DNA from: a virus
IMG/VR virus record: IMGVR_UViG_3300035698_032233
Span: 1 to 23,666 of that record
Reading direction: 5' to 3' (one strand)
Length of the DNA stretch: 23,666 nucleotides
Shown here: piece after piece, positions 5,662 through 12,612 of the stretch
Numbering within the stretch: the stretch's first letter is position 1
Layout: the number at the start of each line of letters is the position of its first letter
Notes under the pieces: model-generated
The model's input: only the letters and a program-made list of their open reading frames with translations
Database searches by the model: none
What the model was told of the DNA's origin: nothing
Program-made: the position numbers and the translations under genes

Positions 5662-6825
5662 ATGATCACGCAATACCCCAACGGACTCACTCCCGCGATC
5701 CAGGGCCAGAGCCTCGCCGCGCCTCGGCGATGCAAGCCGATGCAGTTGCCTCTGCTCGCGCAGATCGACGATCACACGATCACCGGTGGAACCACCACCG
5801 ACGACGTGACGCTGCGAGTGCTCGACCGCGAGAGCGGCGTCACCCACCAGATCGTGATCCCCGGCAACGCGACGGAGGCGACGCTACTCGCGTCGATCCT
5901 CGCCGCGGTGCGAGCGAACGCGCAACTCAACGCGCTGTTCGCCGTCGCCGACGCCGGCACCGGTGCGAACGTCATCGTACGCTTCACGGCTCGGCACGCG
6001 AACCGTGCATACACGATCTCGTCCGTCGGCGGTCCCTCGGGTCCTGCTGTCGCGGGTAGCACCGCGGTGGTGCAGGCGCCAGGCGGAGCCGGTCTCACGT
6101 TCGGGTCGCTCGTCGCGCGCGGCGACGATGACAATTCTTTCGCCTCGATCGGGGCCGCCACTACCCTCACGCAGATCACCGGCGCGCTGTGGCGTGACGA
6201 GAGCCTGTTCCAGGATATCCCAGCCCCCCTATCGGTGGCGGTCCCCAACGCGGTGCCGCTCTCGGTCCGCGGGCGACACTACCCGATCGCCGAGCTGATC
6301 CGAATGTGGGTCACCGTCGAGACCGCGGTCACCCCCGCGAGCGCGGTGCACGTGCGTAGGGCGCTGACGTCGGGCGCTGGTACCGTCGGCTCGGGCTTCC
6401 GCGCGACGGCTGCGGGCGTCGCCCAGGTCGCCACCGTGACCCCTGGCGCGGGGCAGAACTCCGTGCCGCTCTCGATTGAGATCCGCATCCTCACCGGCGC
6501 GCGCGCGGGGCAAAGCAAGGTCCTGTTCCATCAGTCCGATGCGTCCATGACGGCCACCGAGGCGGCGGACGCGTTCCGTGCCGACCTCGCCGCCGACGTC
6601 GGTTTTTCTTCGGCTGTCGCCGGCACGGGCACGGCGACGCTGATCCTGACCGCCGCATCGGCAGACGTGACGTTCACCGTGGACGTCATCGAGGGCACGT
6701 TCACGGTCGCCGAGGCGACCACCGCCGGTGCGACGCACACGATCGACGTGAGCAGCGTCGCCAAGTTTGAGAGCTCGGCCCCCGCCGGCGGGCTCGCTGT
6801 GCTCGCGATCAACCTCCAGCCGTAG
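5662..6825 (+). CDS. Capsid cement/decoration protein with two repeated beta modules
   Basis: A 387-aa protein between protease and major capsid gene, the usual site of a structural cement or decoration protein that binds the capsid lattice. Two copies of a beta-helix-beta module are visible, at about residues 47-122 (with ATEATLLASILAAVRA) and 256-345 (with TATEAADAFRADLAAD). Each contains a strand, an alanine-rich helix, then an AGTGA/T strand followed by F/Y-T-V/I. Similar modules occur in three other structural genes of this window. A region around residues 195-215 (PLSVRGRHYPIAEL) is distinct. A weak AGGA sequence lies about 10 bases ahead of the ATG. The decoration role is inferred from position. 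Confidence 0.65.
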   Translation: MITQYPNGLTPAIQGQSLAAPRRCKPMQLPLLAQIDDHTITGGTTTDDVTLRVLDRESGVTHQIVIPGNATEATLLASILAAVRANAQLNALFAVADAGTGANVIVRFTARHANRAYTISSVGGPSGPAVAGSTAVVQAPGGAGLTFGSLVARGDDDNSFASIGAATTLTQITGALWRDESLFQDIPAPLSVAVPNAVPLSVRGRHYPIAELIRMWVTVETAVTPASAVHVRRALTSGAGTVGSGFRATAAGVAQVATVTPGAGQNSVPLSIEIRILTGARAGQSKVLFHQSDASMTATEAADAFRADLAADVGFSSAVAGTGTATLILTAASADVTFTVDVIEGTFTVAEATTAGATHTIDVSSVAKFESSAPAGGLAVLAINLQP

Positions 6826-6848
6826 CCCCAGAGTAGCAGAGCACCACC

Positions 6849-7931
6849 ATGAAGACTCCATCCCCTCTCGTACTGCAGCGCGCCGCGCAAGAGATCGCCG
6901 ACCGTCGAGACGCCACCAGCGAGTGTGCGCAGCGACTCGTCGCTCTCCGGCGAGCCAAGGCCGACCTCGCGCCGATCTGGTCGCAGAGCCTGGTCTACAC
7001 GTACTCGCAGGTCGAAGAGGTCCCATACCCGGATCTGCCGGCGCACGAGGGCATGGTGCTCCCGATCGACACCGCGGTTGACCCCGCGTCGATCGATTAC
7101 GAGTACTTCCAGGTCGACCGGGGCGGACTCGCCGACTGGATCGACGAGCAGGGCAACGTGATGCACTCGTCGTTCCTCACGTCGCAGCGCTTCACCGGGC
7201 GCCACCACGAGATCGGGCACGGCTACGAGTGGACGATCTTCGACCTCGAGCGCTCCGCGATGGCGAACTTGCCGTTGCCGAAGCTCAAGCAGGACATCGC
7301 ACGTCGAGCGCATGCGGAGAAGACCGAGTGGGTGTGGATGTACGGTGATTCCGCGAAGGACCTGAAGGGCCTCGCGACCCACCCCAACATCCCGCGCACG
7401 CTCGCGCCTCTCAACGCTGGCGCCACCTCGCGTTTGTGGGCGAACAAGACCGCCGACGAGATCATGGCGGACATGACCCTGTTCCTCGATGCGATCCCCG
7501 CGGGCTCGCAAGAGATGCACTTCGCGACCAAGGTGCTGATGCCACCGAGCCTGATCCGTGTCCTGCGCTCGCGCTTCGTCGCCGCGACTGCGGACGGCGC
7601 CGTGTCGCTGTGGGATCGGCTGCAGAAGCTCTATGCCGGCGACGCCGCAGGTCAGGGCAAGGTCGAGTTCGTCTCGATGCGCACGCTCGCCGGCGCGAGT
7701 CGCATCAACCCGCTCACGGGCACCGACACCAGCGGTCTCGCTGGAGACCTCATGATCGCCCTGCCCCCCGACGACGTGAGCCGAGCGGCGTTCATCCGCG
7801 CGCGCCCGTTCACCACGCTGTCGCCACAGGAAGATGACTTCTCGATCAAGACGCTGACGCACTCCCGCATCGGCGGGGCGAAGATCGTCTACCCGCGATC
7901 CATCGCGATCTTCGAGTTCGGCGTCACCTGA
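6849..7931 (+). CDS. Major capsid protein (DUF2184-type)
   Basis: A 360-aa protein of the HK97-like coat lineage, forming the icosahedral shell. The order is typical of the DUF2184 family: a helical N-terminus, an early VYTYSQVEEVPYPDLPA stretch, a central helical segment ending GDSAKDLKGLATHPNI, a DEIMADM helix, a MPPSLIRVLRSR strand/helix, and a final TLTHSRIGGAKIVYPRSIAIFE beta segment. The N-terminus shows no long scaffold domain, consistent with a separate scaffold. It follows the cement gene by 23 bases and is followed by the second 116-bp element. Confidence 0.88.
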   Translation: MKTPSPLVLQRAAQEIADRRDATSECAQRLVALRRAKADLAPIWSQSLVYTYSQVEEVPYPDLPAHEGMVLPIDTAVDPASIDYEYFQVDRGGLADWIDEQGNVMHSSFLTSQRFTGRHHEIGHGYEWTIFDLERSAMANLPLPKLKQDIARRAHAEKTEWVWMYGDSAKDLKGLATHPNIPRTLAPLNAGATSRLWANKTADEIMADMTLFLDAIPAGSQEMHFATKVLMPPSLIRVLRSRFVAATADGAVSLWDRLQKLYAGDAAGQGKVEFVSMRTLAGASRINPLTGTDTSGLAGDLMIALPPDDVSRAAFIRARPFTTLSPQEDDFSIKTLTHSRIGGAKIVYPRSIAIFEFGVT

Positions 7932-7943
7932 TCCTCTACCGGG

Positions 7944-8059
7944 GGTGACACGGTGACACCCGGTGACACCGATCCCAGGACCTCTTGTACTTTTACTCCT
8001 TAAGGACCTCTCGCCTATAGAGAGGTAAAAAGGGAGTCACCGGGTGTCACCGTGTCACC
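7944..8059. repeat. 116-bp iteron element, copy B (inverted relative to copy A)
   Basis: GGTGACAC units at 7944, 7952 and 7962 face GTGTCACC-type units at 8035 (degenerate), 8044 and 8052. The core contains the palindrome CCTTAAGG (7998-8005) and a stem ACCTCTC (8006-8012)/GAGAGGT (8020-8026) around GCCTATA. The block 7962-7981 is the exact reverse complement of 1131-1150, and 8002-8011 of 1101-1110. The element occupies most of the gap between the capsid gene and gene 8111. Confidence 0.85.
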
Positions 8060-8097
8060 TCGACGGGGCGGTGGGTGCCACAACCGCAACCGCGGAG

Positions 8098-8103
8098 TAC
8101 ACT
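8098..8103 (+). promoter_or_regulatory. -10-like TACACT ahead of gene 8111
   Basis: TACACT ends 7 bp before the ATG. GTGCCA at 8075-8080 is 17 bp upstream and matches four of six -35 bases. The site lies 38 bp beyond element B, so the element could control it. Confidence 0.5.
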
Positions 8104-8110
8104 GGACACC

Positions 8111-8479
8111 ATGACCAAGCTCGCCGAATCCCCCACTCCCTCCGCTCCCACCCACGCGTGGCTGGAGAATCACAGCGCGGCGCCGCTGATCCTCCCGTAC
8201 CGCGATGTCGATGGCACGCCCTCGCGCTGTGAGACGGCCCCGGGAATCAACATCGTGCCCGACTCCGTGGCGAGCGCGAACTTCCTCCCCGGCGAGACCG
8301 CGGTGTTGAACGGCGCGCTCGAGCTCGTCGAGCCCCCCACGTCGCTCCGTGATCGTGAAGCGGTCGCCCTCGTCGCGAAGACCAAGAGCCGTCAAGCGCT
8401 CGCAGCGTGGACGAAGCTCGAGACCCGCCCCGCGGTTCTCGCTGCGATCGCTGCGCAGCTCGGGGCGGTGACTCGGTGA
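8111..8479 (+). CDS. Hypothetical virion-region protein (122 aa)
   Basis: The protein lies directly after the capsid gene and its element. It has a Pro/Ser/Ala-rich start (MTKLAESPTPSAP), a beta-like middle (LILPYRDVDGTPSRCETAPGINIVPDSV... GETAVLNGALELV) and a helical end (TRPAVLAAIAAQLGAV). I do not recognise a family. Genes at this position in related phages often encode head-associated or connector accessory proteins. The ATG at 8111 is chosen over an upstream in-frame ATG at 8075 because a -10-like TACACT sits 7 bp before it; the upstream codon overlaps the end of the regulatory region. Confidence 0.6.
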   Translation: MTKLAESPTPSAPTHAWLENHSAAPLILPYRDVDGTPSRCETAPGINIVPDSVASANFLPGETAVLNGALELVEPPTSLRDREAVALVAKTKSRQALAAWTKLETRPAVLAAIAAQLGAVTR

Positions 8480-8853
8480 TCGCCGACCTCATCAATTCCC
8501 TCTGTCCGTACCATCGGCGGGTCGATCCATGGGGATCCGCGGGCTGTAGACCCGTCGCGCTTCGGCGCACAGGGGGTTCGATTCCCTCCCCGCCGACAAC
8601 CATCGCATCCCTGCTCCTACCTGCCGTCGCCCTGGCCCTGGCCGCGTGCGGGAGGGTGTGTCCCGAGGGCGAGGTCTGGGGCCCGGTCGAAGGGCACTAC
8701 AGCTGGAGTTGCGTCCCCTGCGACGGCGGCGGAGACGACCCGGACAGGTGCCCCGAGGCCCCCGGATCGGGGACCGGAGGATCCGCGACGACGACCACCG
8801 ATCCGACGGCGGCAGACACCACGACCGAGGCGTCCAGCCCCAAGAAGCACTAG
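8476..8853 (+). CDS. Lipoprotein with Thr-rich linker; 5' end overlaps a tRNA gene
   Basis: The frame from GTG 8476 (GTGA overlap with the previous gene) encodes 125 aa, but residues 14-40 are read from the tRNA gene and look non-protein-like. A convincing lipoprotein signal starts at about residue 41 (TTIASLLLPAVALALAAC) with Cys58 as the lipidated residue. The mature part has four cysteines and a low-complexity Gly/Thr linker (GTGGSATTTTDPTAADTTTE) typical of surface lipoproteins. No ATG, GTG or TTG lies in frame between the tRNA and the signal peptide. Either translation starts at 8476, a non-standard codon (ATC 8602) is used, or the gene lost its start. The role is unknown; a spanin or surface-exclusion protein is possible. 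Confidence 0.45.
   Translation: MIADLINSLCPYHRRVDPWGSAGCRPVALRRTGGSIPSPPTTIASLLLPAVALALAACGRVCPEGEVWGPVEGHYSWSCVPCDGGGDDPDRCPEAPGSGTGGSATTTTDPTAADTTTEASSPKKH
8515..8596 (+). tRNA. tRNA-Tyr (anticodon GTA)
   Basis: The acceptor stem CGGCGGG (8515-8521) pairs perfectly with CCCGCCG (8589-8595), with A73 at 8596. The D arm is GATC/GATC with a short CATGGG loop. The anticodon stem is GCGGG/CCCGT with loop CTGTAGA (8544-8550), anticodon GTA at 8546-8548. A long variable arm GCGC-TTCG-GCGC (8557-8568) is the class II form expected of bacterial tRNA-Tyr. The T arm is GGGGG-TTCGATT-CCCTC. CCA is not encoded (CAA follows A73). The D loop lacks the usual A14, so the D arm is slightly degenerate. C1-G72 and G37 are unusual for a bacterial tRNA-Tyr. 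Confidence 0.85.
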
Positions 8854-8856
8854 ACC

Positions 8857-9213
8857 GTGCCATACGCCACCGACGCAGACCTGCTCGCGCGAGTGCCCGC
8901 CGCATCGGCGGCGAGCAGCGTCGCGCGTGCGCTCGCCCTGGCGGACGCCGCGGCGATGATCGACGACGCGCAGTTCGGCGGGAGATCCGTCCGAGCCAAC
9001 GTCGTACTGGCGGCACACTACCTGCAGCTCGGCGGGCTGCTGCCCGGGGGCGAGGGCGGGCTCGTGGCGTCGCGCGCCGCGGGTGCGATCTCGGTGTCGT
9101 ACGCTGTACCTACGTGGAGCGCCGACGTCAATCCTGGTCTGGCGAGCACCATCTACGGTCGTCAGTATCTGGAGATCGTGGCGACCCTCGTGTCGGTACC
9201 GGAGGTGGGGTGA
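8857..9213 (+). CDS. Head-tail connector/adaptor protein (DUF4054-type)
   Basis: A 118-aa protein of the DUF4054 pattern: a short N-terminal helix (TDADLLARVP), then ADAAAMIDDAQFGGRSVRANVVLAAHYLQL, a Gly-rich turn (LPGGEGGLVASRAAGAISVSYA), and a Tyr-containing helix (TIYGRQYLEIV). Members join the portal to the neck after DNA packaging. The GTG start lies 3 bases after the lipoprotein stop and in the same frame. The downstream gene overlaps its TGA. Confidence 0.75.
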   Translation: MPYATDADLLARVPAASAASSVARALALADAAAMIDDAQFGGRSVRANVVLAAHYLQLGGLLPGGEGGLVASRAAGAISVSYAVPTWSADVNPGLASTIYGRQYLEIVATLVSVPEVG

Positions 9214-9605
9214 TGGTCGATCGACGTCTGCCACCCGCCGCACCGTCGCCGCCGTCGGGTACTTACGCCCGCGTGGAGTCGCTGGGCGAGCAGCTCGACA
9301 GAGTGTTGACCAAGCTCGACACCATCGACTCGCGCGTGCGTGAGTCGGAGCTGATCACCCGCGAGGCGCTGGTAGGGCTGCGGCTCGAGGTGAGCCACAT
9401 CCGCGACCTGCTCGATCGGGCTAGTCGCGATCACGCCGATCTGCGCCTCGAGGTGCGGTCCGCAACCGGGCGCTTGGACAAGCTAGAGGATGACGCGGCG
9501 GAGCAACGCGGTGGTCGCCTCGCGGCCGCAGGCGCTGGGATCGGTGGTGGTGCCGCAGTCGGCATCCTCGCCGAGGTCATCCGGCGCGTGGTGGGTGCCG
9601 GGTGA
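9213..9605 (+). CDS. Coiled-coil protein with C-terminal membrane-like helix (XhlA-like)
   Basis: A 130-aa protein: a proline-rich head (residues 1-17), a long heptad-type coiled coil (about 20-97, including LGEQLDRVLTKLDTIDSRV and VSHIRDLLDRASRD) and a glycine/alanine-rich hydrophobic segment (103-121, AAAGAGIGGGAAVGILA) with positive charges at the very end. This is the layout of XhlA-type haemolysin/holin accessory proteins, which anchor at the membrane. Its position inside the connector cluster is odd for a lysis gene, so a small structural protein is an alternative. ATG overlaps the preceding TGA. Confidence 0.5.
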   Translation: MVDRRLPPAAPSPPSGTYARVESLGEQLDRVLTKLDTIDSRVRESELITREALVGLRLEVSHIRDLLDRASRDHADLRLEVRSATGRLDKLEDDAAEQRGGRLAAAGAGIGGGAAVGILAEVIRRVVGAG

Positions 9606-9847
9606 GCTCCGTCGATCACCGCTTCCGCGATTTGATCGAGTCGCTCGACGCTCTGCGCGTCGGGCTGGTCGAGCGCGCCGTCGAGCTCGCGATCATCGCA
9701 GACGACGCGCGGCGCGGGGCCCCACGCCGAGAGATCGCCGAGCGCGTCGACGGCGTAGCGCGCAGGCTCGCCCTGTCCCTCGAGTCCGTCCACCGCCTCT
9801 CCGGCGGGGACATCACCGTACCCATCGACGTGGAGCCCCAGAAATGA
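9602..9847 (+). CDS. Hypothetical 81-aa helical protein
   Basis: A GTG start overlaps the previous stop (GTGA). The product is charged and mostly helical (FRDLIESLDALRVGLVERAVELAIIADDARRG, then EIAERVDGVARRLALSLESVHRL). It has no known domain, Cys or membrane segment. Coupled translation on both sides supports expression with the neck genes. Confidence 0.55.
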   Translation: MSSVDHRFRDLIESLDALRVGLVERAVELAIIADDARRGAPRREIAERVDGVARRLALSLESVHRLSGGDITVPIDVEPQK

Positions 9848-10164
9848 ATCGCGGCATCCTGATCCCCTCGCTCGCCAACACCCCGATCTCCGTCGACGAG
9901 GGACGAGTCGGGCAGGTGCAGACCGTCGAGGTCTACAACTCGGGAGGCACCGGCGCCTTCGTCAAGCTCTATCAGAGCCTGGCCGCCCCGACGGGCGCGA
10001 GCGTGCCGACGTGGAGCCGGTTCGTCCCGAGCGCGACGGCGGTCACGATCCCGCCGTTCGTCGACGGCGCGAACTGGTGGATCGCCGTCGCGACCGAGGT
10101 CGCCGCCGGGCTCTCCGCTCCCGCATCACCCTTCCAGGCATCGGTCACTTTCCGGCGGGCGTGA
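9844..10164 (+). CDS. Small beta-rich structural-region protein (106 aa)
   Basis: The protein is translated from an ATGA overlap. The sequence alternates short hydrophobic strands with turns (QTVEVYNSGGTGAFVKLYQS, PPFVDGANWWIAVATEV, PFQASVTFRRA), as in small beta-sandwich virion proteins. No family is recognised. The next gene begins immediately after its stop, and the two may act together as a virion-surface or fibre component. Confidence 0.55.
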   Translation: MNRGILIPSLANTPISVDEGRVGQVQTVEVYNSGGTGAFVKLYQSLAAPTGASVPTWSRFVPSATAVTIPPFVDGANWWIAVATEVAAGLSAPASPFQASVTFRRA

Positions 10165-10165
10165 G

Positions 10166-11773
10166 ATGCTGCAGCAGCAGCAGAGAGCCGCCTCCATCGC
10201 GGCGTCCCAGCGCTCTGGTGGAGGACCCGCGTCCCCCGCGTCCGTCTCGCTCACGATGGTGCCCGCGTCCATCGACACGCGCGAGCGTGCCTACCGCGAG
10301 GGCAACGGCGGCAGCAACTACGGTGTTGCCTTCGCCCGGATCAGCCCGCTGCGCTATCTCTGGTGGTCGCACGCGGGCGCGGGCGCCAATCCCTCCCTGA
10401 CGGTGGCGGCACTCTCGGGGCTCACCGGGATCCAGGTGTCGCTGGGCGCAGGGAGCCACACCGCCGCTGCAGTCGCCACCGCGACGCGCAGTGCAGCGAC
10501 CTCCGCCGGTCTCACCGCCTCGGGCACGGGCGCCGTCGTGACGCTCTCGGGGCTCGACGTCGCGGGTGGTGCGATCACCACGGGCACACCGGCGACGAGC
10601 CGCGGGCTGCGGAGATGGTGGGGACACCGCCACAGCACCGGTGACTTCGGCACGGATCCACTGAGGCAGGCAGTTGCCGCGCGCGTCGTGTCGCCGGCGA
10701 GCTCCAACCTGCTCGACGCGATCGGCGTCCACCTCGTCGGCGCGACGTCGGACAACATCCGGCTGGCGGTCTACTCCGGCGGAGCGACTAACGATCTCAC
10801 TGGTACCACCCTGATCGCCGAGGGCAACGTGACCGCGGACGGCACGGGCTGGTACTGGGTCGAGCTGCCGGCGGCGCAGTGCCGGATCGTGACGGCGAGC
10901 ACCAGCCTGTGGATCGTAGCCAAGTCCGATACGGGCACGAGCGGTGCGCTGCGCTCCACAATCCAGGGCGTGTCGGGCAGCGACATGGACGCGGCAGGGG
11001 CCATCTACGTCTTCCAGCCCGGCGGCGGCGGGGCGCAGATCGACCCCGATCCGACGGTGGCCTATCCCGCGTCCCTCGCACCGATCACGGTCGACGCGAC
11101 GTTCAGCGTGACGCTGTTGGTGGGCGTACGGCTGCGCTCCGCCACCGAGGGTACCGACGCGTCGCTGCTCACCCAGATCGGCACGCACGGCGACCACGTG
11201 TTCGACGGTCCGCAGTCCGACCTGCTCGTGCCCGATGCGGGCGGCGCCAACCCGTCGATCCACACCGTCGCGCCTGCGCTGCTCGGGATGCAGCTGCACG
11301 ACGTCTCGGTCGCCTACGGCACCAACAACACGACGCCACACAGGCTCGGCATCTACACCGGTGGGACCTTCACGGCGCGCACCGACGCGACCGTGCTGTG
11401 GGACGCAGGGCAGACCGCGAGCGGCATCACCGAGGCGTGGGCGACGATCGCCGCGCCGACTGGCGGAGCCTCGATCTCCGTACCCGCGTCTGTCGTGCTG
11501 TGGCCCACGGTCCGCAACCGCGGCGGCGCCACGCTGCGGTTCGCCGAGTTTGCTGCGCCCGAGGCTGGCGGTCCGCGGTGGGATCCACCGGACTACGTGA
11601 TCGGCACGGGACCCGACACCGGCGGCGAGTACGAGTCGGTGGCCGCCAACACGGCGCACGCCACCAACCCAGCGACGCCGTTCGAGTCGCCGAGCATCTT
11701 CGCGGTATCGGACATCCGCCCAGGCAACGGGCCTGGCGTCCGGTACCGGCTGCGGATACCCGGCATCGGCTAG
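10166..11773 (+). CDS. 535-aa beta-rich fibre or decoration-like protein
   Basis: A large protein with a Gln/Ala/Ser-rich start (MLQQQQRAASIAASQRSGGG), a repeated beta-helix-beta module at about residues 75-140 (SHTAAAVATATRSAATSAGLTASGTGAVVTL), and two similar beta domains. The domains are recognisable by LLDAIGVHLVGATSDNIRLAVYSGG (about 175-210) and by MQLHDVSVAYGTNNTTPHRLGIYTGG (about 375-400). These domains look like carbohydrate-binding or fibre-head jelly rolls. It lies between connector and neck genes, where fibres are not usual, so it may be a head-attached fibre or neck whisker. It ends in TAG, which is also the first part of the TAGACT box of the next gene. Confidence 0.5.
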   Translation: MLQQQQRAASIAASQRSGGGPASPASVSLTMVPASIDTRERAYREGNGGSNYGVAFARISPLRYLWWSHAGAGANPSLTVAALSGLTGIQVSLGAGSHTAAAVATATRSAATSAGLTASGTGAVVTLSGLDVAGGAITTGTPATSRGLRRWWGHRHSTGDFGTDPLRQAVAARVVSPASSNLLDAIGVHLVGATSDNIRLAVYSGGATNDLTGTTLIAEGNVTADGTGWYWVELPAAQCRIVTASTSLWIVAKSDTGTSGALRSTIQGVSGSDMDAAGAIYVFQPGGGGAQIDPDPTVAYPASLAPITVDATFSVTLLVGVRLRSATEGTDASLLTQIGTHGDHVFDGPQSDLLVPDAGGANPSIHTVAPALLGMQLHDVSVAYGTNNTTPHRLGIYTGGTFTARTDATVLWDAGQTASGITEAWATIAAPTGGASISVPASVVLWPTVRNRGGATLRFAEFAAPEAGGPRWDPPDYVIGTGPDTGGEYESVAANTAHATNPATPFESPSIFAVSDIRPGNGPGVRYRLRIPGIG

Positions 11774-11776
11774 ACT
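11771..11776 (+). promoter_or_regulatory. -10-like TAGACT overlapping a stop codon
   Basis: TAGACT begins with the stop codon of the 535-aa gene and ends exactly 6 bp before the ATG at 11783. No Shine-Dalgarno sequence is present. No good -35 is visible at 17 bp. Confidence 0.5.
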
Positions 11777-11782
11777 CGTCCC

Positions 11783-12106
11783 ATGGCGATTTTTGTCCCC
11801 AAAGCCATCGTCGACGAAGCCCGTGCAACCGCCCGCGCTGCGCTAGACCGTGCGTTCAGCGGCGCCTTCGGGCTGATCCAGAGCGCCGTAGATCGGCGCC
11901 AGTCCGCCGAGTACGCGCACGAGAAGGCGCTGTACCACGCCGAGATGGCGCGGCTGCTGCCCACCATCGCGCTCGTCGCGAAGGCGAGCCGCGTCCGTCG
12001 TCACCGCCGCCTCGCCATGCGCTGGGGCGCGCGTGCCTACGCCCGAGATCCAGTGCTCGCGGCGGTGTGCTCGATCGAGTCTCCACATCTCGGAGGGCAC
12101 GCCTGA
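11783..12106 (+). CDS. Hypothetical basic helical protein (107 aa)
   Basis: The protein begins MAIFVPKAIV and is nearly all helical, with a basic stretch AKASRVRRHRRLAMRWGARAYARD near residues 67-90 that could contact DNA or RNA. No family is recognised. It is the first gene of a coupled run leading into the neck genes and has its own leaderless-type promoter. The stop overlaps the next ATG. Confidence 0.6.
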   Translation: MAIFVPKAIVDEARATARAALDRAFSGAFGLIQSAVDRRQSAEYAHEKALYHAEMARLLPTIALVAKASRVRRHRRLAMRWGARAYARDPVLAAVCSIESPHLGGHA

Positions 12107-12612
12107 TGTCGCGCCCGAAGATCGACTTCAAGGACCTTGGCCTCGGCAGGCTCAAGGAGGAGCTCGCGAAGATGCGGTCGACCCGCATCACCGTGGGGTT
12201 CCAGGGCGCGTCCGGGGCGCGTGCCCACCCCGGCGCCGACGGGGCGAGCGTGGCCGACGTCGCGCGGTGGCAGGAGTACGGCACTTCCACAGCACCCGCG
12301 CGCCCCTTCATGACGACCGCGTTCGAGCGCGCGGAGCAGTTCAAGGTGCATCTCCGCAAGGCTCTGTCCGACGTCATCGACCAGCGCGCCGACGTGCCCA
12401 CCGCAGTGCGCACGCTGGGAGACACAGCCGTAGCGGCGGTGCACGCCGCGATCGACGACTCCCGCACATGGGCGGAGCCGCTGGCGGCGTCGACCGTCCG
12501 ACGGAAGGGTCACGACCAGCCGCTCGTCGACACCCGCACCATGCGCGACGCCGTGAGCTGGGCGGCGCACGAGGGCGTCGGCGGCGTCGTGCAGACCGGT
12601 GGAGGATCCTGA
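12106..12612 (+). CDS. Virion morphogenesis/tail-completion protein (HK97 gp10-like)
   Basis: A 168-aa protein with the hallmark segment ADVARWQEYGTSTAPARPFMTTAFE (about residues 47-71), shared by gp10-like and G-type phage morphogenesis proteins, preceded by a strand RITVGFQG. These proteins act at the head-tail junction or finish the tail. The C-terminal part includes the common PLAASTVRRKGHDQPLVDTRTMRDAV motif for substrate-like turns. The start overlaps the preceding TGA and the end overlaps the following ATG. Confidence 0.75.
   Translation: MSRPKIDFKDLGLGRLKEELAKMRSTRITVGFQGASGARAHPGADGASVADVARWQEYGTSTAPARPFMTTAFERAEQFKVHLRKALSDVIDQRADVPTAVRTLGDTAVAAVHAAIDDSRTWAEPLAASTVRRKGHDQPLVDTRTMRDAVSWAAHEGVGGVVQTGGGS

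Noticed and set aside
9100-9105. TACGCT near 9100 as a promoter
   Set aside because: It lies within DUF4054 codons (SYAV) and has no start codon at the right distance.
6531-11659. Long minus-strand open frames such as 6531-7862 and 10145-11659
   Set aside because: They mirror strong + strand structural genes, have Arg/His/Gly-rich composition typical of GC-rich shadow frames, and show no start signals or domains.
10879-12105. Long upstream extensions of several + strand frames (for example 10879 to the gp10-like gene)
   Set aside because: The extensions overlap the 535-aa protein in another frame and have Arg-rich shadow composition. The overlapping TGATG starts are the plausible ones.
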